From: Asticcacaulis sp. AC402
GTDB taxonomy: Bacteria; Pseudomonadota; Alphaproteobacteria; Caulobacterales; Caulobacteraceae
Direction: 5' to 3'
Length of the DNA: 64,000 nucleotides
Assembly (NCBI RefSeq): GCF_000495835.1
Contig: NZ_AWGC01000014.1
Coordinates: 1-64,000 of the forward strand
The position numbers were made by a program, and so were the translations under genes. Below, piece after piece: positions 19,786 through 28,163 of the stretch (position 1 is its first letter; every line of letters begins with the position of its first letter). The notes under the pieces are model-generated. The model had not been told where the DNA came from and ran no database searches. It was given only the letters and a program-made list of their open reading frames with translations.

Positions 19786-20749
19786 AACTTCGGATCGAGG
19801 TGGCGGACTTGTCGCTGATCACGCGCGAAACATTGCCCTCAAACATATAGGCATGGATGGCGCGCCTGTAGCCCAAGGCCGCAGCCCGGGCGTGAACCTG
19901 GCTGGCCAGGTAGCTGCCCAGGCCGGCAAGGCTGCGGCCCGGCCGCACGGCCAGGGTCTTGACCACGACCGTATCCATGATCTCGCCGCGCTGTTTCCAG
20001 GCGTAATCGGGCACGGCGAAAACAAAGCCCACGAGTTCGTCACCCTCATGGGCCAGGAGGACAAGATCAGGCACCACCAGGGGCAGGATCGGGGCATAGG
20101 CGGCCAGGAAGTCGGCTTGTGAAATAGGCGTGTAGAACAGGTTGCGCGCAAAACTGGTGAGGCTGAGGCTATGCAGGGCCTTCATATCCGCTTCAGCATG
20201 CGCCGGATCGAAGGCGCGTACCCTGATGCCGCTATAGGCGATTTTTTCGGCCCAAACCGCTGCGGCACGATCGTCATGGCGGAGGTCGTTCGTCAAAGAC
20301 GAGCGGTAACGCGCGGTCAGTTCGAAGCCGCACGCTTCGAACACCTGCGGCCAGAAGGGGGCGCTGAACCGTTCCAGAAAAAACGGTGGCGTATCGCCGC
20401 TCTCGATTGTTACGCGGTAGCTGAACCAGGTGCTGCCATCCATCGGCGCCAGAACCCTGCCAGACGCGCCGCGCTCGCGCAGGACCTGACCGGCATGGTC
20501 CAGCGCCTTAAGACCCCAGGCTGCGTCCTCGGCATAGAGGTGGCCGAGACAAACCGAAGGCTGGCCTCCGATTTGCGGCGTCGCCCGCCACCACAGACTG
20601 AAACAGGCGCGGACAACACCATCGACACGCGCCGCAAAGCTCAGATCGGGCCGCGACAGGGGGGCGTTGTCCAGGCTTGGGGCAAAGGCCGGCTGGGCGA
20701 ACGAAAGTCCCGCCGCCGTGGTAAAATCGATGACAGCAAAGTCACTCAC
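19763..20749 (-). CDS. GNAT-family acyltransferase in lipid operon
   Basis: About 328 residues. The C-terminal half has a GNAT fold signature: VLLAHEGDELVGFVFAVPDY, then VKTLAVRPGRSLAGLGSYLA (acyl-CoA-binding loop region) and GYRRAIHAYMFEGNVS. The N-terminal half is less recognisable. The frame is open far upstream, but that part is a shadow of the membrane-protein gene. The start is a GTG at 20749 overlapping the previous stop as GTGA, which is typical translational coupling. By position it probably acylates the product of the upstream steps using the acyl-CoA made by the ligase that follows. Confidence 0.78.
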   Translation of the reverse strand: MSDFAVIDFTTAAGLSFAQPAFAPSLDNAPLSRPDLSFAARVDGVVRACFSLWWRATPQIGGQPSVCLGHLYAEDAAWGLKALDHAGQVLRERGASGRVLAPMDGSTWFSYRVTIESGDTPPFFLERFSAPFWPQVFEACGFELTARYRSSLTNDLRHDDRAAAVWAEKIAYSGIRVRAFDPAHAEADMKALHSLSLTSFARNLFYTPISQADFLAAYAPILPLVVPDLVLLAHEGDELVGFVFAVPDYAWKQRGEIMDTVVVKTLAVRPGRSLAGLGSYLASQVHARAAALGYRRAIHAYMFEGNVSRVISDKSATSIRSYGLYAKA

Positions 20750-22077
20750 AGGCCGGTACTTTCCAAAATGACCCAGCCGAGCAACGATCCGAACAGGGCA
20801 AAAGAGGCTTGCGCCACCCACCGCGATCGCGTGAAGCGATCCGCCGTGACGCGGGTCAACATGCCGCCCACGGCCAGCGCGACAATGACCAGGCCGGCGC
20901 GCACGACATGCGCCTGGGTCGGGCCGGCAAACAGCATGTATAGCGCCATCATCGCTCCGCCGGACAGGAAAGCGGCGATCGTGACCTCCACCGGGCCGGC
21001 CAGCTGTTGACGGTGCGCCTTGAGCCGCAGCAACAGATTGACCTGAATATGGATCGCCATGGCGAGGCAATAGAGGAAAAACGCGTCCTCATAACGGTAG
21101 GCTTGCCAGACGGTGAGCCAGATCATGGCGGAGCTGGCCACGCAGAACACCGCCTCGATGGTATAGACGCCATCGTCCTTGTGCAGCCAGCCGACAATGG
21201 CGACGTGCACGCCGAAAATGACCAGGGCTATAGAGACCCAGGCGATACCGCCGACCAGCCACAGAATGGCAGCACAGATCATGGCCATCATCAGGGCGTG
21301 TGTATTCAACTGACTGAAGCGCCGAGACGCCAGCGCCAGCCCGGTCAGCAGGATCAGCGCGATCGCCGCCGCGATCAGTTCGCCGGGCTGGGCGTCCAGG
21401 GTGTAGGACAACAACAGATAGCCGCCCAGCGGCACAAAGATGTTGTCCAGTCCGTGCCACAACACCGCTTCGGTCAGCGCGCCCAGGACCGCCAGCAAAA
21501 ACGCCGTCAGCACAATGACGTCCACAGGCAGGTCCGCCAGTCCATACAGACACAGGGCGACGCTGACAAAGGTGACCCCGAAGAAGGCGAGCATGCCCTC
21601 GAGCGACTTCTTGCCGTTGACGACGTCGAAGGCGCGCTTGCCGTAACGCACGCCGACCAGCGCCGCCGCCGCGTCCGACAAGGTCAGGATGATCAAGGGG
21701 ACAACGTAAAGTACCAGACGATCGCGGGCCAGCACGTACAGGGCCAGGACCGCCAGGACGAAGAAAACTTCACCGAACGAAACGCGTTCAACACCGTGCA
21801 GGCTGGAGCCCAGCCCGGACTTCAGGGCGGGCAGGCGCCGGACAACGAACAGCACGATCAGCAGGATGGCGCACAACAGCCCCATCTCCCACAGGCGGTG
21901 AAAAAGGAACGGAAAAGCCAGTGCGCTCAAGCCCAGGCCGGTATGCAGGATCTTGCGCTTCAACTCCGGATGCAGGCCGTAGCGTTGGCCCAGGACCGTC
22001 GTCAGCCCCAGAAAGGCCAACAGGGCCGCAACGACGGCGGCGATGGTCATCAAAGACACAAACGCCGGCGCCATCAT
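20746..22077 (-). CDS. polyprenol/phytol kinase-like membrane protein
   Basis: A 443-residue protein with about 11-13 hydrophobic segments. The N-terminal half carries the hallmarks of the dolichol/phytol kinase and CDP-diglyceride synthetase superfamily: LHPELKRKILHTGLGLSALA, then LTLSDAAAALVGVRYGKRAF and NGKKSLEGM. The expected reaction is CTP-dependent phosphorylation of a long-chain or isoprenoid alcohol at the membrane. The C-terminal half has extra membrane segments of unknown purpose. The ATG overlaps the stop of the BtaA-like gene by 4 bp (ATGA). Confidence 0.82.
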   Translation of the reverse strand: MMAPAFVSLMTIAAVVAALLAFLGLTTVLGQRYGLHPELKRKILHTGLGLSALAFPFLFHRLWEMGLLCAILLIVLFVVRRLPALKSGLGSSLHGVERVSFGEVFFVLAVLALYVLARDRLVLYVVPLIILTLSDAAAALVGVRYGKRAFDVVNGKKSLEGMLAFFGVTFVSVALCLYGLADLPVDVIVLTAFLLAVLGALTEAVLWHGLDNIFVPLGGYLLLSYTLDAQPGELIAAAIALILLTGLALASRRFSQLNTHALMMAMICAAILWLVGGIAWVSIALVIFGVHVAIVGWLHKDDGVYTIEAVFCVASSAMIWLTVWQAYRYEDAFFLYCLAMAIHIQVNLLLRLKAHRQQLAGPVEVTIAAFLSGGAMMALYMLFAGPTQAHVVRAGLVIVALAVGGMLTRVTADRFTRSRWVAQASFALFGSLLGWVILESTGL

Positions 22078-23189
22078 GGCTTCAGCCGTTCGACCACAAA
22101 GTCGCGATAGAAGAAGGCCTTGTCGGCGTCGTGCAGGGCCTTCGAGGCTGCCGCGTCATAGTCGAGCTGCGGCAAATGCCGAGACGCCCGGCGCGGCACC
22201 ATCATGTTCCAATAGGCAAGGCGCGCGCCGTCGGCCGACATGTCGATCAGGCCCCGCATCGTGGCGAGGAAATTGTCCTCGCTCATATATTCGAAAATAT
22301 TGCTGAGATTGAAACAATGGATCCGTTCGCCGCTGGCCTGGACATGACGGCCATAGCCTTCGGTTGACATGTGATGCCAGCTGAGGCGGTCGAGGTTGCG
22401 GCGGATCGGTGCGAAATTTTCGTCACGCAGGGCATGGGGCAGGGCGCTGATATGCCGCCCGGTCAGGATCCATTGCAGGTAGGGATTTTTCGCCGGTTCC
22501 AGATCGACGAAGGCGTGATCGATGCGCGCGGCAATATGGTCGCCGAAACTGCCCTCGGCATAGGTGAAAAAGGCGGGATCGCGCCCCAACCGGCCCATGA
22601 CCGTTTGCGAGAAGAACAGCCGTGTCAACAACCGCCAGCGGGCGTTGCGCCACGTCCGGTCGAAAAATACCTGACGTTCGGCGCGGTCGCGGGGTGCCAG
22701 GGCAGCGGCGATGGTTGTACGGCCGTGCACCAGGGGCAGGATAAACTTTCGGAACAGGGCGAAGTAGCGCTCGAACTTGCCGACACCGCCAAGGCCCAGG
22801 GCAAGGAGGTCGGCTTCCTGCCGGTCCCAAAAGGCGCGGGCATCCGGCGACAGGTCCGCGGCGGCGGCGCGATAAAGGGCGCGGCGATTGTCCGAGGGTC
22901 TCGATCCGATAAGCTCGAGCAGGCCCGCATGATCCAGGTGGCGATAGGCGCCGGCGCGCAGTTCCAGGCAGTGGAGTTGAACAGGGTTGAGATCGATGGC
23001 GATCACGGCCTTTGGTCCCTGCGACAGCAGAGAGAACGAATTATCCCCTGCCGAGGCAATGGACAGGCAGCGGTCGTCGGGCCCAATCGCCAGGGCCGCG
23101 ATCAGCAGGTCAGCATCTTCCCAGCACTGGGCATAACGTACCAGCGAGAAGTCGGCCTTCGACGCGATTTCGCTTTGCGTATCGGTCAT
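22074..23189 (-). CDS. BtaA-like (DUF3419) aminocarboxypropyltransferase
   Basis: A 371-residue protein of the DUF3419 family. The known member BtaA transfers the 3-amino-3-carboxypropyl group of S-adenosylmethionine to diacylglycerol, the first step to betaine lipids. Seen here: LVRYAQCWEDADLLIAAL, the SAM-binding segment CLSIASAGDNSFSLL with AIDLNPVQLHCLELR, and a late FNLSNIFEYMSEDNF. No BtaB-type N-methyltransferase is adjacent, so ordinary betaine lipid is not the likely product; the acceptor may be an isoprenoid or other lipid made by the neighbours. It overlaps both neighbours by 4 bp. Confidence 0.87.
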   Translation of the reverse strand: MTDTQSEIASKADFSLVRYAQCWEDADLLIAALAIGPDDRCLSIASAGDNSFSLLSQGPKAVIAIDLNPVQLHCLELRAGAYRHLDHAGLLELIGSRPSDNRRALYRAAAADLSPDARAFWDRQEADLLALGLGGVGKFERYFALFRKFILPLVHGRTTIAAALAPRDRAERQVFFDRTWRNARWRLLTRLFFSQTVMGRLGRDPAFFTYAEGSFGDHIAARIDHAFVDLEPAKNPYLQWILTGRHISALPHALRDENFAPIRRNLDRLSWHHMSTEGYGRHVQASGERIHCFNLSNIFEYMSEDNFLATMRGLIDMSADGARLAYWNMMVPRRASRHLPQLDYDAAASKALHDADKAFFYRDFVVERLKP

Positions 23190-25741
23190 GGCGCCAGTTT
23201 TCTAACGATTCCGGTGGCGCCGTCCATCTCGACGAGGTCACCCGTCGTCAGCCAGTCCATGACGCCGTCCAAAGCGACGATGGCGGGGATGTTCAATTCA
23301 CGCGCGACGATTGCCGAATGCGACAACAGGCTGCCACGCTCGACCAGGATACCCGCCGCATTGACGAACAGGGTGATCCAGCCGGGATCGGTAAATTGCG
23401 CCACCATGATCTCCCCGGGTTCAAGCGTCGCCCGCTTGGGTTCGGTGATGACCCGGACTCGGCCGGTCACCGTGCCGCGACAACAGCCCAGCCCCTTGAG
23501 GCTGTCACCGGCGGGGGTGGCTTCCGCGCGGGCATTGCTATCGGCCGGGATAAGGCCATCTGCGAACAGACCCACCGCGCCATGCGAGGTAAAGCGCGGC
23601 GGCGGCGCGGGCCTGGCCTTGAAGGCGTCCTGATGGCCCCGCCGCAGGTCGGCCAGCCCTCTCAGCGTCGACAGGGTCGATGTGCCTTCGATAAAGCCCA
23701 GCACGTCCTCGACTTCGAGCAGGAAGATATCCTGCGCCGCATCGAGATGCCCGGCCCGAGTCAGATGGTCTGCCATGGTGACGAAGATGCGCCGTACACG
23801 GCCAAAGACACGCGTGCGTTCAAAGCGCAGGTTTTCGCGCTGACGCACACCTTTGCGGGCCCAGTCGAGCAGGCGTGCGACCAGGAAAAGACGGACCGGA
23901 TTGTGCCCGATCACCGAGCTGAGCTCTGGCAGGCGGTCATGGCGTGGCGTGGCGCCCGACCCTGCTTTGGCCATCTGGCCGATCGCGCTGTAAAGCGTCG
24001 AAGCATCATCGCGCAGGGTCGGGCTTTCGAGTTTCAGTTCCTGCAGGCAGCGATCGCTGAACCGGTCAAAATAAGCCGCCAGTTTGCGATCCAGTGCCGG
24101 CAGGCGCGCCCGCACGTGCTGGATGGCGGCGTCATCCGCGTGGATAAAGGCCGCGGTGGCCGCGTCGTCGCCCGCCAGAAGTTCGGCCATCTCGCGCATC
24201 AAACGGGCGGGTTCGGCGCTGATGATATCGCCCTGTCCGATCATGACATCGGCATGGTATTGCAAGCCGCGTTCGCCGCCCAGCTTTTCCATCTGCTTGC
24301 GCGATATCCCGAAGGCTATCATGCAAAGGAAGTCGTTGATGAGCGGCGCGTCCCAGTGGCTCAGCAACTTCTCTTCCAGCGTGCGATAGGCCTGCGCCAG
24401 GCCGTCAAGTTCGAGGCTGGCGACATCGCCGCGCAAGGCGTCATCCAGCCGGGCATGAAAGTCGCGCATCGTCGCGGGCAGGCGCAGTTGATGCCAGACC
24501 AAACCCGCAAGCGTGCGCGCGAAATCGAGGCTGTCGACCAGGCGCGCCCAGCCGTCAGGCCTGGGACCGGCTATATCCAGGACGATCCGATCGGGCAGGG
24601 GCGTCTTGACGCCCATCATCTGCTCCATAAAGGCCCGGTTCATCTTGAAGCCGGGAAACAGGGCCAGCAGCCGGTACCAGTTGATAAGGTTGTAATAGAC
24701 GTGGCCGTGAATGTAGCCGAGCATATGGAAGAAGCGCGTGTGGTTGGCGGCGATCTTCACCGGCGACACGCCCATCAACTGACAAAAGCCGATATAGACG
24801 TGGGCGTAAACATAGCGCGCAAACGAAAAGGTCAGGGGAGAGGTGACACCGCTGTAGCTCTCGACAATGTTGGAGTTATCCCAGACGATTTCATCGCCGC
24901 GGCTGTTGAGGGTCGTCACCGGGCGGGCTTGCAGAAGGTACAGGGTCTCGCCTTCGATTGCCCATTCGACATCCTGCGGCCGGCCCAGAACGGCCTCGGT
25001 CCGGCGGACCAGACCTTCGACGGCGCGCAATTGCGCCGGCGTCAAAAGGGGATCATTGCCCCCCTCCGTGGCCACGACCAGGGCCTTTGGATCGCGGGGC
25101 ACGTAATAGAGCGCGCCATTGACCTCACCGCTGACCAGCCGGTCGCCCAGTCCTGGCGTTGCGTTGACGACGCAAACGTCAGGATTGCCGGTCACGGGAT
25201 CGCAGCCGAAGGCGACGCCCGCCACCTGCGGGGCCAGCATGACCTGCACCAGGACCGCCGGGACAAGGCGGTCAATTTTGGTGTTTGAAGATTGGTCCCG
25301 CTGCGTCTGATACGCCGCAATATTGTCGGCAAATGCCGATGCCCATACCTTCAGCACATGGTCTGCCACGGCGTCCGGTGCGACGTTGAGGTAGGACCGA
25401 AGTTGCCCGGCATAGGACAGGCTTTGACCGTCCTCGCCGATGGCGGAAGACCGCACGGCCAGCAATGAACCCTTACCAGACAGCTGCGCGACCGCCGCCG
25501 TGATGGCGGCGTGCAGGTCGTGCCCGAGGACAAGGCCGTCCATGGCGTCGCCTGCGTCGAAGGCGCGTCTTTGCTCAGGTGTAAGATTTTCAAGAAACGC
25601 CGGGCCCGTGACGGCGAACCAGGGTGGGATGGCAAAGGCCTGGCCCAGGGTCCACAGGGTCGCTGCCTTGCCGCCGATCAGGGCTTGCAGGTTTGTGCCG
25701 TCAAATCGGTCCCGGGCGTGGAAAACAGCTATTTCGGCCAT
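23186..25741 (-). CDS. PEP synthase-like dikinase, rifampicin-phosphotransferase layout
   Basis: About 851 residues from the ATG at 25741, which overlaps the UbiA stop. The N-terminal third is a PPDK/PEP-synthase ATP-grasp domain (GGKAATLWTLGQAF; LLAVRSSAIGEDG; QVAGVAFGCDPVTG; EWAIEGETLYLLQARPV). The long middle region starts with WDNSNIVESYSGVTSPLTF. The C-terminus is the swivelling phosphohistidine domain with His808 in GSLLSHSAIVAREL. Length and domain order match rifampicin phosphotransferase, which phosphorylates a small-molecule hydroxyl, more than central-metabolism PEP synthase. In this operon it may phosphorylate an isoprenoid or lipid alcohol; the substrate is unknown. Confidence 0.85.
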   Translation of the reverse strand: MAEIAVFHARDRFDGTNLQALIGGKAATLWTLGQAFAIPPWFAVTGPAFLENLTPEQRRAFDAGDAMDGLVLGHDLHAAITAAVAQLSGKGSLLAVRSSAIGEDGQSLSYAGQLRSYLNVAPDAVADHVLKVWASAFADNIAAYQTQRDQSSNTKIDRLVPAVLVQVMLAPQVAGVAFGCDPVTGNPDVCVVNATPGLGDRLVSGEVNGALYYVPRDPKALVVATEGGNDPLLTPAQLRAVEGLVRRTEAVLGRPQDVEWAIEGETLYLLQARPVTTLNSRGDEIVWDNSNIVESYSGVTSPLTFSFARYVYAHVYIGFCQLMGVSPVKIAANHTRFFHMLGYIHGHVYYNLINWYRLLALFPGFKMNRAFMEQMMGVKTPLPDRIVLDIAGPRPDGWARLVDSLDFARTLAGLVWHQLRLPATMRDFHARLDDALRGDVASLELDGLAQAYRTLEEKLLSHWDAPLINDFLCMIAFGISRKQMEKLGGERGLQYHADVMIGQGDIISAEPARLMREMAELLAGDDAATAAFIHADDAAIQHVRARLPALDRKLAAYFDRFSDRCLQELKLESPTLRDDASTLYSAIGQMAKAGSGATPRHDRLPELSSVIGHNPVRLFLVARLLDWARKGVRQRENLRFERTRVFGRVRRIFVTMADHLTRAGHLDAAQDIFLLEVEDVLGFIEGTSTLSTLRGLADLRRGHQDAFKARPAPPPRFTSHGAVGLFADGLIPADSNARAEATPAGDSLKGLGCCRGTVTGRVRVITEPKRATLEPGEIMVAQFTDPGWITLFVNAAGILVERGSLLSHSAIVARELNIPAIVALDGVMDWLTTGDLVEMDGATGIVRKLAP

Positions 25742-26667
25742 AGAGCCACCCCCAGCGAAATGAAGCCCAATCCCAGATAACACAGCAGGACCCAGACGCC
25801 GGACAGGTTTTCCAGCGCCCGCGTCAGGCGCTCATCGGGCCGCTGCCAGAGCCGGACCAGCAACAGGCCAGCCAGGATGATGACGAGCGCACTGACGGCG
25901 GCGACAAGCCAGATCGTGCCAATCTGTCCGGCCAGGACCAGGGCAAAGCCGACCGCCGCCAGCAAGGCCGTCAGCCAGACGAGCAGGGCCGGCCGCAAGC
26001 CCCACAAGGCGCTGTAGGTCTCGACGCCTTCGCGTTCGTTTGCCGGTGCCAAGGTCTTGCGGCCGATTTCCAGCACGACGCCGTTCAGAAAGCTCAGGAC
26101 CAGGAAATAGCCGAGACCGTCGGGCGCCGCGCCGGTCGCCGGTAGCCAGTCGCAGGCGCTGACCCAGACATCGACCAGCGGCATGATCAGCATGTGCGAC
26201 AGCAGATAGACAACCGGATGGGCCTTGAGCCACGTCGGGACGAAGAACTCGGCGCTCATCAAGGCCATATAGATCCACACAATCGCCAACAGGCCCAGCA
26301 GGGGCGGGTAGAGCCAAAGGCAGGCGGCCACTTGCGCGGCCGCCATGACAATCGCCACCCACAGGAGCGTTTTCAAACGGATCAGGCCGCGCGGGACCGG
26401 GCGCGTCGGACGAAAGCGGGCATCCACCTCGGCGTCTTTGAATTCGTCGGCGATACGAAGCTGCAGGAACAGTCCGAACAGGACGACGAAGCCAACGACA
26501 AAGGTCGAGGTCTTCGGCCAGCTTAGGTCGTGGCGCAAAAGGGTAGACAGGCAGATGCCGCACGAACTGAAGGCGGCAATCAGCAAACCATGCTTGAAGA
26601 CGGGAAAGCGCTCCGCCTGATAGATCCAGAGCTTTTGCCATAAACTGAGGCTGGCCAGGTCGCTCAT
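25729..26667 (-). CDS. UbiA-family prenyltransferase
   Basis: A 312-residue protein with about eight or nine membrane segments. The first Asp-rich motif of UbiA enzymes is visible as RIADEFKDAEVDARFRPTRP followed by VPRGLI. The second motif, normally with two Asp residues, reads NEREGVETYSALWGLRPA, so it uses Glu residues or is changed. UbiA proteins transfer a prenyl or other polyprenyl-type group from a diphosphate to an acceptor in the membrane. It begins within an ATGA overlap with the HMG-CoA reductase gene, tying it to an isoprenoid precursor. Confidence 0.85.
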   Translation of the reverse strand: MSDLASLSLWQKLWIYQAERFPVFKHGLLIAAFSSCGICLSTLLRHDLSWPKTSTFVVGFVVLFGLFLQLRIADEFKDAEVDARFRPTRPVPRGLIRLKTLLWVAIVMAAAQVAACLWLYPPLLGLLAIVWIYMALMSAEFFVPTWLKAHPVVYLLSHMLIMPLVDVWVSACDWLPATGAAPDGLGYFLVLSFLNGVVLEIGRKTLAPANEREGVETYSALWGLRPALLVWLTALLAAVGFALVLAGQIGTIWLVAAVSALVIILAGLLLVRLWQRPDERLTRALENLSGVWVLLCYLGLGFISLGVALWPK

Positions 26668-27944
26668 TTGCCGCGCGCCAGTCGTGCATGAGCGGACGCG
26701 AATTCACCGGCGCACAGGGCCCCCATGATCGACAATTCGCCGGCCAGGCAGATGGAGGCAGATATTTCCGCCAGGGCCAGCGCACTGTTGTCGCCGCTTA
26801 GGCCCATGATTTTCAGCGCGGCCGATTGCGACGGCAAACCGGTCCCGCCGCCGACGGTACCGACGATGATGTTGGGCAGGGTGACGCAGGCATAGAGGTC
26901 ACCATTTGCCTTCAGTTCCAGTCGGGTGATGCCGATACTGGACTCCGCGACGCAGGCGACGTCTTGACCGGTGGCCAGGTAAAGCGCCGCCAGACCGTTG
27001 GCAAAGTGGCCCTGCACGCCCATGGTTCCGCTCATCACGCCGCCCAGAGCCGCCAGGCGGCAATAGTCGACCATCAGCGCCCCTTCGCAGTGGAGGACCT
27101 TGCGTACAGTATCCGCAGCGATGGTGACCTCGGTTGTCACCTTCTTGCCGCGCGCCGACAGGAAGGACAGGCTGGAGGCCTTCTTGTCGCCGGACAGGTT
27201 GGCCTCGATAAAGGCCTGCTGCGGCGTGATCGGGCTGTGGGCCTCGATATAGGTCATGATCGCCGCGGTGGCGATGGTCACCATGTTCTGGCCGGCGGCG
27301 TTGCCCGTGGTATAGTCAAAATTGACGTAAACGTGGTTGCCTTCCATGGTCACGCGCACGTCCTGCAATCGCCCGTATCGCGATGTCGCGTCAGCAACCT
27401 GCTTCAGCGCGTCGTACTGCGCATTCAGCCACAACACGAACTGCGCGGCGTCGACCAGGGTGTCAAAAACAAAGCCTGGCGCGCGCGTCATGGTGTCGTT
27501 GAGAATAAGACTGGTGCAGCCGCCGGCCTGGGTGATCAGGGCGGCACCCCGGGCATAGGAGGCTACCAATGCGGCTTCGGTTGTCGCCAGGGGGACATAA
27601 AAATCTCCATTGGCAAACAGGCCATTGATCCGCAAGGGGCCTGCCACGCCGACCGGGACCTTTAGTGTGCCGATGCAGTTTTCAATGTTCTGACTATAAT
27701 CTGAGATAGCGCCCAGACTGTCTGAGTCGCAAAACACCGCCTCGTCAGCGTCATCGACGGAGGTGTTCTTTTTGAGCGTCCGCCAGTTGCTGCGCAGCAG
27801 GTCCGGCGTCAGGCGCGGCAGGTGGCGTAACCGTGGCGGCGGGGCATGAGGCTTGGCCGCCAGATGGCGGAGCAACTGCGCCGGCGATGCCCCGGCCATA
27901 AAACGTTCGAACAGCGCTTTGATCTTGTTATGGTGTATGGCCAT
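26664..27944 (-). CDS. HMG-CoA reductase, class I type
   Basis: A 426-residue protein with all four catalytic residues in place: Glu88 in ENCIGTLKVPVGVAGPL, Lys254/255 in LSGDKKASSLSF, Asp328 in ATGQDVACVAESS, and His419 near the C-terminus (GEFASAHARL). The NADPH region reads TGNAAGQNMVTIA, and GTVGGGTGL is conserved. It reduces HMG-CoA to mevalonate. Alphaproteobacteria normally make isoprenoids by the MEP pathway, and no mevalonate kinase or related gene is in the window, so its presence at the head of this operon points to a specialised product. The first gene of the unit; 219 bp upstream should hold the promoter. Confidence 0.95.
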   Translation of the reverse strand: MAIHHNKIKALFERFMAGASPAQLLRHLAAKPHAPPPRLRHLPRLTPDLLRSNWRTLKKNTSVDDADEAVFCDSDSLGAISDYSQNIENCIGTLKVPVGVAGPLRINGLFANGDFYVPLATTEAALVASYARGAALITQAGGCTSLILNDTMTRAPGFVFDTLVDAAQFVLWLNAQYDALKQVADATSRYGRLQDVRVTMEGNHVYVNFDYTTGNAAGQNMVTIATAAIMTYIEAHSPITPQQAFIEANLSGDKKASSLSFLSARGKKVTTEVTIAADTVRKVLHCEGALMVDYCRLAALGGVMSGTMGVQGHFANGLAALYLATGQDVACVAESSIGITRLELKANGDLYACVTLPNIIVGTVGGGTGLPSQSAALKIMGLSGDNSALALAEISASICLAGELSIMGALCAGEFASAHARLARGK

Positions 27945-28163
27945 GGCACAGACTAGCCCCGAAATGCGTTCACCGATACCGCTGTGATGCGCCGCACAAA
28001 AGTTTGCAAGTCAGAATTGAAGCGAAAGGCAAAATCCCTGGCAACGAGCCTGACGCGCGGCTTATCTCCACACGTGGGAAGGGGTGGAAACCACACGCAA
28101 GTGCGCTGTCTTCTCAAGGGAAACGTGAAAAAGTATTTATTTTCAAGGCTGTAAACGTGCAGC

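Noticed and set aside
19763-21070. Reading the GNAT gene as a 435-residue protein
   Set aside because: The first 107 residues are out-of-frame translation of the membrane kinase gene; the GTG at 20749 in a GTGA overlap is the logical start.
22074-23189. Ordinary betaine-lipid (BtaA/BtaB) synthesis locus
   Set aside because: No BtaB-type methyltransferase is present, and the flanking genes concern isoprenoid and acyl chemistry.
23012-25288. Long open frame antisense to the PEP-synthase-like gene
   Set aside because: It overlaps a gene with clear motifs and shows only mirrored codon bias.
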